Part shown: positions 1 through 5,441 of the stretch, piece after piece
How the letters are laid out: each line of letters starts with the position of its first letter
Position numbering within the stretch: position 1 is the first letter of the stretch
Assembly (NCBI GenBank): GCA_002389705.1
Contig: DGQJ01000028.1
Coordinates: forward strand, 17,001-24,438
Direction of reading: 5' to 3'
Source: Bacteroidales bacterium UBA4417
GTDB taxonomy: Bacteria > Bacteroidota > Bacteroidia > Bacteroidales > UBA4417
Length of the DNA stretch: 7,438 nt
Made by a program: the position numbers and the translations under genes
Notes under the pieces: model-generated
What the model was told of the DNA's origin: nothing
Database searches by the model: none
The model's input: only the letters and a program-made list of their open reading frames with translations

Positions 1-124
1 ATCGGGCTGTGATGTTTTTGAAGCAAATGCTAAACTTGGTTTACTTTCCGCCGAAAAGCTGAACCTAGTGCTGAAACCGGAAAACCTGCTTAAAACCGGC
101 TTTACGCTGAATGATTTGATCTGA
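1..124 (+). CDS. aspA: Aspartate ammonia-lyase (aspartase), C-terminal fragment
   Basis: Only the last 40 codons are present (reading frame from base 2, TGA at 122-124). The 5' part lies outside the window. The peptide contains a stretch reading KLGLLSAEKLN, followed by LKPENLL. This resembles the C-terminal tail of the aspartase/class II fumarase superfamily, where a GLLS..(E/K)L segment precedes a PENM-like motif. Aspartase converts L-aspartate to fumarate and ammonia in the cytoplasm. The fragment alone cannot separate aspartase from fumarase C. The choice of aspartase rests on the neighbour two genes down, hydF, since aspartase genes are known to sit in [FeFe]-hydrogenase maturation clusters of anaerobes. 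The 77-base gap to purU holds no obvious terminator, so cotranscription is likely. Confidence 0.65.
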   Translation, partial: SGCDVFEANAKLGLLSAEKLNLVLKPENLLKTGFTLNDLI

Positions 125-201
125 GATTTCTGTCTTAATTTAAAAGCCAGGTTTATCAGTAAATAGTTATTACGCAAAATCTGGTACAAAATAAATTTAA
201 A

Positions 202-1029
202 ATGGTGATTGTTATCCAATGTACTGATGGCGTTGGCCTGGTTGCAGCCATATCAAAGGTGCTTGCAAATGAGGAATGTAATATTGTTTCGATGCGGGAA
301 CATGTAGACCAGGAAGAGAATAAATTTTTTGCCCGTATTGTGGCTGAAAATGTTACAGATCCGGTTGGTATTGAAGAGCGTCTTACAAAAGTATTACCAG
401 CAAATGCCATTGTTAAAGTTAATCCCCTTCCCGAAAAAAATATTGTTGTGCTTGTTACCAGGGAATATCATTGTTTGAGCGATATTCTCACGCGGAATCA
501 TTTTAAAACCCTTGGGGCTAAAGTAAAGTGTGTAATCGGGAATCACCCCGACTTAATGAATATTACAAAGCGGTTTGATATCCCGTTTCACCTGGTCTCG
601 CATGAGAATAAAAGCCGGGAAACCTTCGAAAATGATCTGATGCAGCTAATTTCGCCGTATAAGCCCGATTACCTGGTTTTGGCAAAATTTATGCGCATAT
701 TGTCGCCCGGGTTTATTTCGGCCTTCAATATGAAAATTATAAACATTCATCATTCATTTTTGCCTGCTTTTACTGGCGCAAACCCATACAGGAAGGCCTA
801 CATCCGCGGGGTGAAAATAATAGGAGCTACTGCACATTTTGTAACCAGCGATCTTGATGAAGGACCCATCATCACCCAACAGATTATTCCTGTAAATCAT
901 TCGTTTACATTGCAGGATATGGTGAAAGCGGGACGCGAAAACGAAACAGCAGCACTGGCCAAAGCCATGCAACTGGTTTTCGAAGACAGGGTTTTTGTAT
1001 ACAATAACAAAACTGTAGTTTTTGATTAA
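202..1029 (+). CDS. purU: Formyltetrahydrofolate deformylase (PurU)
   Basis: The 275-residue product is close to the usual length for PurU (about 280), which hydrolyses 10-formyl-tetrahydrofolate to formate and tetrahydrofolate in the cytoplasm. Residues 1-75 form an ACT-type regulatory domain (CTDGVGLVAAIS..., then NIVSMREHVD). Residues 78-275 form the formyltransferase-fold hydrolase domain. The catalytic triad of the PurN/PurU fold is visible: N181 and H183 in NIHHSFLPAF, and D219 in DLDEGPI. The conserved segment GVKIIGATAHFV lies between them. The ATG at 202 was chosen because a stop at 160-162 closes the frame upstream and no other ATG lies between. There is no Shine-Dalgarno sequence, which is normal in Bacteroidota. 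Position between aspA and hydF is unusual and suggests a role tied to hydrogenase maturation or formate metabolism. Confidence 0.93.
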   Translation: MVIVIQCTDGVGLVAAISKVLANEECNIVSMREHVDQEENKFFARIVAENVTDPVGIEERLTKVLPANAIVKVNPLPEKNIVVLVTREYHCLSDILTRNHFKTLGAKVKCVIGNHPDLMNITKRFDIPFHLVSHENKSRETFENDLMQLISPYKPDYLVLAKFMRILSPGFISAFNMKIINIHHSFLPAFTGANPYRKAYIRGVKIIGATAHFVTSDLDEGPIITQQIIPVNHSFTLQDMVKAGRENETAALAKAMQLVFEDRVFVYNNKTVVFD

Positions 1030-1084
1030 CTCAATCTCCGCCAGGTTGTTTTATGCTTGATAAACCAAATCCATTTAAATAAAA

Positions 1085-2314
1085 GTGAAAAAAGGAAAAG
1101 AAATCCGTCCGCATATCGGCATTTTTGGTAAACGAAACAGTGGTAAAAGTTCACTGATCAATGCGCTTGCAGGCCAGGAGGTGGCCATAGTTTCGGATGT
1201 TGCGGGTACCACTACCGACCCGGTTTCGAAGAACATGGAAATTGGTGGCCTGGGGGCCGTGGTTCTGATTGATACAGCGGGAATTGACGATGAAGGTATG
1301 CTGGGCGAAAAGCGTATTGCCCGCAGCCGCGAAGTGATCAAAACCATTGACCTTGCATTGCTGCTGATCACTGAAAATACAATAGGTGATTTCGAAAACG
1401 GGCTGATTGATGAGTTCAATAAACTTGATGTTCCCTTTTTTGTGGTACACAACAAGTCGGACCTCAATCCTTTAACGGACGAAACCATTCACAAGGTTGA
1501 AAAAGAATTGTTTACGCGGGTTATTGCGTTCAGTACATTAAATTTACCAGGTGTTGATGAACTGATTCATGAGATGCGAAGTTTTCTTCCGGAAACTGCC
1601 TGGAAGCCCGGAACACTTGTCGGTGACCTGATTTCGTATGGTGACACTGTACTGCTCATAACACCTATTGATATTGAAGCGCCCGAGGGCCGGCTTATAC
1701 TGCCGCAGGTGCAGGTTATTCGCGATGTGCTGGATCACGATGGCGTTGTTGCTATTTGCAAGGAGCGCGAAGTGGATTCCTTTTTCAAACGGATGGAACC
1801 AAAGCCTAAACTGGTTATAACCGATAGTCAGGTGTTTTTGAAGGCGGATGCATCTATTCCAAAAGAAATTCCTTTAACAAGTTTCAGTATTGTTCTTGCA
1901 CGGCAAAAGGGAGATTTTCAGCAATACATTAAAGGTACACCGAAAATAGGCGAACTAAAGGATGGCGACCGGGTACTGATACTTGAGTCGTGCAGTCATC
2001 ATGTGTCGTGCGACGATATAGGCCGGGTAAAAATTCCCCGCTGGCTGAGTAATTTCACAGGTAAAAAACTGGAGTACGACACCGTTGCAGGACTCAATGC
2101 AATACAACGCGATATACATGATTACGCGCTGGTTGTGCAATGCGGCGGTTGCATGATTACCCGCCGCCAGCTTGTAAACCGGTTAAAACCTGCCATTGAT
2201 GCAGGTATCCCGGTTACCAATTACGGGATGGCTATAGCTTACGTGCATGGGATTTATAATCGTGCCATTCAGCCTTTTGTGAAAACGGGCATAGATAAGG
2301 CCGATTATTTATAA
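1085..2314 (+). CDS. hydF: [FeFe]-hydrogenase maturation GTPase HydF
   Basis: HydF is the scaffold that assembles the [2Fe] subcluster of the H-cluster, with HydE and HydG, and hands it to the hydrogenase. The 409-residue protein has a GTPase domain (about 8-170) with P-loop GKRNSGKS at 15-22, switch threonines at 42-44, DTAG at 63-66 and NKSD at 123-126. A dimerisation region follows (about 175-265), with LILPQVQVIRD. The C-terminal cluster domain carries the [4Fe-4S] cysteines C303, C353 and C356 (CSH...CGGC) with H305 in the CxH position. The segments DIGRVKIPRW and TNYGMAIAYVHG are HydF hallmarks. An extra cysteine, C309, is not part of the standard motif. The start is GTG at 1085; a stop at 1076-1078 in the same frame rules out a longer ATG start. 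No hydrogenase structural gene, hydE or hydG lies in the window. Confidence 0.96.
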   Translation: MKKGKEIRPHIGIFGKRNSGKSSLINALAGQEVAIVSDVAGTTTDPVSKNMEIGGLGAVVLIDTAGIDDEGMLGEKRIARSREVIKTIDLALLLITENTIGDFENGLIDEFNKLDVPFFVVHNKSDLNPLTDETIHKVEKELFTRVIAFSTLNLPGVDELIHEMRSFLPETAWKPGTLVGDLISYGDTVLLITPIDIEAPEGRLILPQVQVIRDVLDHDGVVAICKEREVDSFFKRMEPKPKLVITDSQVFLKADASIPKEIPLTSFSIVLARQKGDFQQYIKGTPKIGELKDGDRVLILESCSHHVSCDDIGRVKIPRWLSNFTGKKLEYDTVAGLNAIQRDIHDYALVVQCGGCMITRRQLVNRLKPAIDAGIPVTNYGMAIAYVHGIYNRAIQPFVKTGIDKADYL

Positions 2315-2343
2315 GCCTTACAACAGAATAGATGTCTTAGCTA

Positions 2344-2366
2344 CAGGCTGTGGTTATCCACGCCTG
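2344..2366. terminator. Possible hairpin between convergent hydF and Crp/Fnr genes
   Basis: CAGGC-T-GTGG pairs with CCAC-GCCTG around a TTAT loop, giving a nine-pair stem with one bulged T. It overlaps the stop codon of the minus-strand regulator (2354-2356) and lies 30 bases after the hydF stop. No T-tract directly follows the stem on either strand, so intrinsic termination is doubtful. It is the only stem noticed in this 39-base convergent gap. Confidence 0.3.
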
Positions 2367-3049
2367 CTGATATCCACCAGGGCCTCTTTTTTAATCAGTT
2401 CAATATTCTTGTCTACAAGCCTGATCAATCCGTCTTTTTCAAACCCTTTCAGCAATTTTACTGTACTCTCGGTCGATAGGCCGGCAAAGTCAGCAACTTC
2501 TTTCCTGGAAAGGTAGCTAAAAACAGGCTCGTTGTTATACTTTATTGAATCGAGGTAAAGCAAAACATCAGCCAGGCGGCCGTGCATCTGCTTGTACATC
2601 ATGCTCCGGATGGTATCGTAAAGTGAACTGTCGTTTTCGTAATAGCGGTTTATCAGGCCATAGGCAAAATCCCCGTTTTTCTTTATCAGGCCGGCTATGG
2701 CATCTTTCTCAATCAGGCAGGCCAATGTTTCCTTAAGTGCAACCGTTGAGTAATCGTAGGTATGTTTGCTGAAGGCTGCCGAAAGTCCTATAAACTGGCT
2801 GCTGCGAATGATACGCAGGTTGAAATCGCGGTTTGTATCACCGGTAATATATTGTCGTACCAAACCTTCCACCACAAACAAAACGCTCGAAGCAAAGGCC
2901 CCTTGCTTGGTAAGGCTTTCCCCTTTGCGGAACAACACCTGGGTTTTACTATCTTTTATCAGCTCAATTTCTTCAGGTAATAAATTTGCAAAACAAGGCG
3001 CATCGAGCCCGCCAATAACACAATCGTCAATTGCTGAATAGGTTTTCAT
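2354..3049 (-). CDS. Crp/Fnr-family transcriptional regulator
   Basis: The 231-residue protein has the usual Crp/Fnr layout. A cyclic-nucleotide-binding-like beta-roll spans about residues 20-135 (FRKGESLTKQGAFASSVLFVVEG is its glycine-rich core). A long dimerisation helix follows at about 140-168, then a winged helix-turn-helix at about 180-215, with LSRKEVADFAGLSTE and the recognition helix through STVKLLKGFEKDGLI. E194 occupies the base-contacting Glu position seen in Fnr, but the following Ser/Arg pair is V197/K198, so the operator need not match the E. coli Fnr box. Cysteines are C10, C19 and C111; this is one fewer than the four that hold the [4Fe-4S] cluster in E. coli Fnr. The gene converges with hydF and diverges from the thioredoxin operon, which is its likeliest target by position. 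The ligand or signal is not known. Confidence 0.9.
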   Translation of the reverse strand: MKTYSAIDDCVIGGLDAPCFANLLPEEIELIKDSKTQVLFRKGESLTKQGAFASSVLFVVEGLVRQYITGDTNRDFNLRIIRSSQFIGLSAAFSKHTYDYSTVALKETLACLIEKDAIAGLIKKNGDFAYGLINRYYENDSSLYDTIRSMMYKQMHGRLADVLLYLDSIKYNNEPVFSYLSRKEVADFAGLSTESTVKLLKGFEKDGLIRLVDKNIELIKKEALVDISRRG

Positions 3050-3271
3050 GGTTTGTTACTTGTTGCTTCTTTTTTTTAAATTAAAACCAACCTGATCCGG
3101 AGAAGGTTGTCCGCTGCTGATTGACTTCTCTGTTCAATAGTTACTTCAGGCCAGTTAATGTATTTCCTGGAAACTACAGTTTTGTGAAAGTTCGCCAATG
3201 TTAAGCCATGCTTTTGGTGGATCAGATCATGAGAAATTGAACACACTGCCCACTACTGTTTGCCCGTCATG

Positions 3272-3279
3272 CAAAAGTA
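3272..3279 (-). promoter_or_regulatory. Candidate -7 element for the Crp/Fnr gene
   Basis: The minus strand reads TACTTTTG, an exact match to the Bacteroidota -7 consensus TAnnTTTG. No good -33 TTTG was found at the expected distance. It would give the regulator a leader of about 210 bases. An eight-base degenerate motif can occur by chance, so the call depends mainly on its intergenic position and orientation. Confidence 0.4.
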
Positions 3280-3285
3280 AGAACT

Positions 3286-3317
3286 ATCTCAACACTAAAA
3301 TTGTGTAATCTCAACAA
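3286..3317. repeat. Paired direct repeat with overlapping dyads, candidate operator
   Basis: ATCTCAACA occurs at 3286-3294 and again at 3308-3316, 22 bases apart, close to two helical turns. An imperfect dyad with ACAC/GTGT arms (3292-3295, 3303-3306) bridges the two copies. A second one, TTGT-N9-ACAA, spans 3301-3317 and resembles the half-site layout of Crp/Fnr-type operators. It lies just upstream of the minus-strand -7 element and about 55-85 bases upstream of the plus-strand one, so a single bound regulator could act on both genes. Confidence 0.4.
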
Positions 3318-3355
3318 ACTGCCTGTTGCATACGCCGCTCAAATTTATTTTTTGA

Positions 3356-3380
3356 ATGCAAAGTAGGCGTAGCTTTGCAT
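3356..3380. repeat. Perfect 8-base inverted repeat overlapping the redox operon promoter
   Basis: ATGCAAAG (3356-3363) and CTTTGCAT (3373-3380) are exact inverted copies separated by nine bases. The right arm supplies most of the -7 element at 3370-3377. A protein bound here would cover the promoter, so repression is the simplest reading. A small RNA hairpin near the transcript start is possible but less likely, because transcription should begin at or after the right arm. Confidence 0.5.
3370..3377 (+). promoter_or_regulatory. Candidate -7 element for the thioredoxin operon
   Basis: TAGCTTTG matches the Bacteroidota TAnnTTTG consensus exactly and lies 58 bases before the ATG of the first redox gene. 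A TTTG at 3351-3354 could be the -33 element, but the gap of 15 bases is shorter than usual (about 19-21), so the -33 assignment is uncertain. The element overlaps the right arm of the inverted repeat at 3356-3380. Confidence 0.5.
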
Positions 3381-3435
3381 CGAAAATAATTCACAAACTG
3401 ACGAACTTATTTTTTAACCTTTAAAAACAATTACA

Positions 3436-3786
3436 ATGCTTTACACAAATCTGAAACACATAGAAACCGCAGCCGAACACCAGAAGCTGATCAATGAAAA
3501 CGAAAATGTTATGATATGCTGTGGCCGCATGGGCCCGATGTGCATACCGGTATATGGGATCATGGAAGATCTCGAAGGTGAATATAAACATGTGAAGTTT
3601 GCCGATATGGAATTCGACAGCCCCGAATCGCACGTAATCCGTAACGTACCCGAAGTTCGGAGTTTTATGGGTATTCCTTTTACCATGTACTATAAAAATG
3701 GTAAGTTGGTGAAAGCCACTTCGAGCATTCAGTCGATGACCCAGGTGCGCAATATTCTTGATTCTGAATTCGCTGCAGCAAAGTAA
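3436..3786 (+). CDS. Thioredoxin-fold protein with non-canonical CGRMGPMC active site
   Basis: The 116-residue protein, with no signal peptide, follows the thioredoxin fold. It has an N-terminal strand/helix, an active-site segment at 26-38 (MICCGRMGPMCIP), a KFADMEFD strand, and the cis-proline loop FMGIPFTMYYKNGK with P81. The usual WCGPC is absent. Aligning its GP with G33-P34 puts M32 and M35 where the two catalytic cysteines should be. Cysteines instead sit at C28, C29 and C36. C29 and C36 could form a disulfide across six residues or bind a metal. Proteins of this look are, from memory, found in anaerobic Bacteroidota beside trxB; their function is unknown to me. It is the first gene of the redox operon, with its stop one base from the trxB start. 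The likely partner is the downstream flavoprotein. Confidence 0.85.
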   Translation: MLYTNLKHIETAAEHQKLINENENVMICCGRMGPMCIPVYGIMEDLEGEYKHVKFADMEFDSPESHVIRNVPEVRSFMGIPFTMYYKNGKLVKATSSIQSMTQVRNILDSEFAAAK

Positions 3787-3787
3787 T

Positions 3788-4750
3788 ATGACCCAATCGA
3801 ATCATTACGATGCCATTGTGGTAGGCGCCGGACCGGCAGGGCTTACGGCCGGCATCTACCTCTCCAGGGGCCATGTGCGTACCCTCATCCTGAATGAAGG
3901 CACCATCGGCGGACAAATGATACTTACGCACGAAATTGCCAATTACCCTGGCGTAGAAAGCGTGAGCGGCTACCAGCTTTCAATGGTAATGAGAAACCAG
4001 GCTAAAAAATTTGGTTGCGACATAAAAAGTAATATTTCAATTGCCTCGCTCAACCTGGATGCGGATATAAAAGAGATAACGCTGGCTGATGGATCCGTTT
4101 TTACTGCCGATGCTGTAATATTAAGCCCGGGAGGCCGTTCGCGCACACTGGGTGTTCCCGGTGAGGAAACACTCAAGGGCAAAGGGATTTCGTATTGCGC
4201 TACCTGCGATGGCGATTTTTTTACCGGTAAGGAAATTATGGTTGTTGGTGGCGGCAATTCGGCCCTCGAAGAAGCAGTTTCACTCACTAAATATGTCAGC
4301 AAAGTTACCATTGTCCACCAGTTCGATCACTTTCAGGCATTTGATTATGCTGTGGAAGAGGCCCGCAATAACCCCAAAATTGCTTTCATGATGGAATCCG
4401 GAATTACGGCATTTCATGGTGGCGAAAAACTTGAGGGTGTTGAAATAACGCATTTAAAGGATGGATCAAAACAGAACTATCCTATCGATGGGGTTTTTAT
4501 TTTCATCGGGTATGTCCCGAATACAGAATTTCTCAGCCAGAAGATAGAAACTAATACCTGGAAAGAAATTGTTGTGAATGCAGATATGGAAACAAACCTG
4601 AAAGGTGTTTTTGCTGCCGGCGATTCCATTGCCAAGAAATACCGGCAGGTTACAACGGCTGTTGCCGATGGAACTATTGCTGCGCTTTCAGCCTCAAGAT
4701 ACATACACGAACTACATAAAAATAACGCGTTACAACCCGTAATATCATGA
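3788..4750 (+). CDS. trxB: TrxB-type thioredoxin reductase, NADPH motif degenerate
   Basis: The 320-residue flavoprotein has the low-molecular-weight thioredoxin reductase layout. FAD-binding GAGPAG lies at 13-18, and the redox motif CATC at 137-140 is followed by D141. A nucleotide-binding loop GGGNSA spans 154-159; GYVPNTEF (241-248) and GVFAAGD (273-279) follow, then the C-terminal RQVTTAVADG. The family passes electrons from a reduced nicotinamide through FAD and CATC to thioredoxin. The NADPH-specific HRRxxxR motif reads HQFDHFQ at 177-183, so every arginine that would grip the 2'-phosphate is missing; NADH or another donor is possible. The ATG at 3788 fits the family N-terminus. An in-frame ATG at 3758 would add ten residues and overlap the previous gene. 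The stop overlaps the next start by four bases (ATGA), implying translational coupling. Confidence 0.92.
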   Translation: MTQSNHYDAIVVGAGPAGLTAGIYLSRGHVRTLILNEGTIGGQMILTHEIANYPGVESVSGYQLSMVMRNQAKKFGCDIKSNISIASLNLDADIKEITLADGSVFTADAVILSPGGRSRTLGVPGEETLKGKGISYCATCDGDFFTGKEIMVVGGGNSALEEAVSLTKYVSKVTIVHQFDHFQAFDYAVEEARNNPKIAFMMESGITAFHGGEKLEGVEITHLKDGSKQNYPIDGVFIFIGYVPNTEFLSQKIETNTWKEIVVNADMETNLKGVFAAGDSIAKKYRQVTTAVADGTIAALSASRYIHELHKNNALQPVIS

Positions 4751-5166
4751 CTATTACCATCATTATCACCGTATTGTTGTTTGCCGGATTAGGCGGATAC
4801 ATGTACTTTACCTACAAAAAAATCAAGAATACACCTGAGGTTGAATCACATGCCTCTATCAGGGAGTTGGGTGATGCAAATTTTGCGGCCCAGGTTAAAA
4901 ACGGCGTTGTGCTCGTCGATTTCTGGGCTTCGTGGTGTATGCCCTGTAAAATGATGGCTCCTGTGCTGAACGAAACTGCCGAAGCGCTAGGTGATAAGGC
5001 AAGAATTGCGAAACTTGATGTGGATGCACATCGGACCTCGGCAGCTAAATACGCAGTGCGCAGTATTCCTACACTAATCCTTTTTAAAAACGGCAAAGAA
5101 ATAAATCGTTTTGTTGGGGTAAAAACCAAGGAATTTCTTTTGAGGGAAATTGAAAAAGTGAGTTGA
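4747..5166 (+). CDS. Membrane-anchored thioredoxin
   Basis: The 139-residue protein starts with one hydrophobic segment (about 2-23) and continues without a signal-peptidase site into a thioredoxin domain (about 38-139). The active site is WCMPCK, with C64 and C67; Met replaces the usual Gly of WCGPCK. The cis-proline P108 in RSIPTLILFKNGK and the DFWA strand are standard. There is no positive charge before the membrane segment, and KKIK follows it, so the positive-inside rule predicts the domain faces the cytoplasm, where TrxB could reduce it. The start is fixed by the four-base overlap with trxB. A role as a membrane-tethered disulfide reductase is inferred; the substrate is unknown. If the topology is reversed, it would instead be a periplasmic thiol reductant. 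Confidence 0.9.
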   Translation: MTITIIITVLLFAGLGGYMYFTYKKIKNTPEVESHASIRELGDANFAAQVKNGVVLVDFWASWCMPCKMMAPVLNETAEALGDKARIAKLDVDAHRTSAAKYAVRSIPTLILFKNGKEINRFVGVKTKEFLLREIEKVS

Positions 5167-5234
5167 TCGGACCGCTGAACCTGTTTGTTTGCTCTATTTC
5201 CAGCCATGTGTGGTGAGCGACTTCTCCACCAGGT

Positions 5235-5265
5235 AAAAACCTGTTGTAATTAGCAACAGGTTTTT
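5235..5265. terminator. Strong bidirectional intrinsic terminator after the redox operon
   Basis: AAAAACCTGTTG (5235-5246) and CAACAGGTTTTT (5254-5265) pair perfectly over 12 bases around a seven-base loop. The T-run on the right and the A-run on the left let it end transcription in either direction. It lies 68 bases after the anchored-thioredoxin stop and separates the redox operon from ftsE. Confidence 0.88.
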
Positions 5266-5406
5266 GCCGTTAAAATCTTATGTATTGTGGCCTCAACCTG
5301 TTTTTAGGTTTCATAAGCCATTCCATTCCAATGATGATCCGGATTTCCATATATACTTGTTCAAATATTTCGGAAGTGATTGTCCCGGTTTAGTTGTTAA
5401 ATAAGC

Positions 5407-5414
5407 TATTTTTG
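5407..5414 (+). promoter_or_regulatory. Candidate -7 element for ftsE
   Basis: TATTTTTG fits TAnnTTTG and lies 27 bases before the ftsE ATG, downstream of the terminator at 5235-5265. A possible -33 TTG at 5380-5382 is 24 bases upstream, slightly further than usual. With the terminator present, ftsE needs its own promoter, which supports the call. Confidence 0.5.
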
Positions 5415-5441
5415 CAGCAGTTCAACACATAATTATATTTT

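Larger units (their letters stand above)
3050..3435. other. Divergent intergenic regulatory region
   Basis: These 386 bases between the Crp/Fnr regulator and the thioredoxin-like gene hold no convincing gene, tRNA or stable RNA. The half next to the regulator (3050-3260) would be its 5' leader if transcription starts at the minus-strand element at 3272-3279. It includes a six-pair hairpin (CAACCT 3088-3093, AGGTTG 3104-3109). The other half (3270-3435) is AT-rich and holds promoter-like and operator-like sequences described separately. The leader of the thioredoxin-like gene is AT-rich without a Shine-Dalgarno sequence. Confidence 0.6.

Noticed and set aside
1075..1488. Minus-strand ORF of 137 codons opposite hydF
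   Set aside because: It is Ser-rich with no recognisable motif and lies wholly over the well-supported GTPase domain, so it is a shadow of hydF codon usage.
3050..3435. A hidden small gene, tRNA or riboswitch in the large intergenic region
   Set aside because: No tRNA-like cloverleaf, known riboswitch core or ORF with convincing start and coding character was seen; only short promoter- and operator-like elements are supported.
3758..3787. Upstream in-frame ATG that would extend TrxB by ten residues
   Set aside because: It would overlap the preceding gene by 29 bases and adds residues unlike the family N-terminus. The ATG at 3788, one base after the previous stop, fits both operon spacing and the FAD-domain start.
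5295..5310. Second hairpin AACCT/AGGTT downstream of the main terminator
   Set aside because: The stem is only five pairs and the T-run is in the loop, not after the stem, so it is not a credible terminator.
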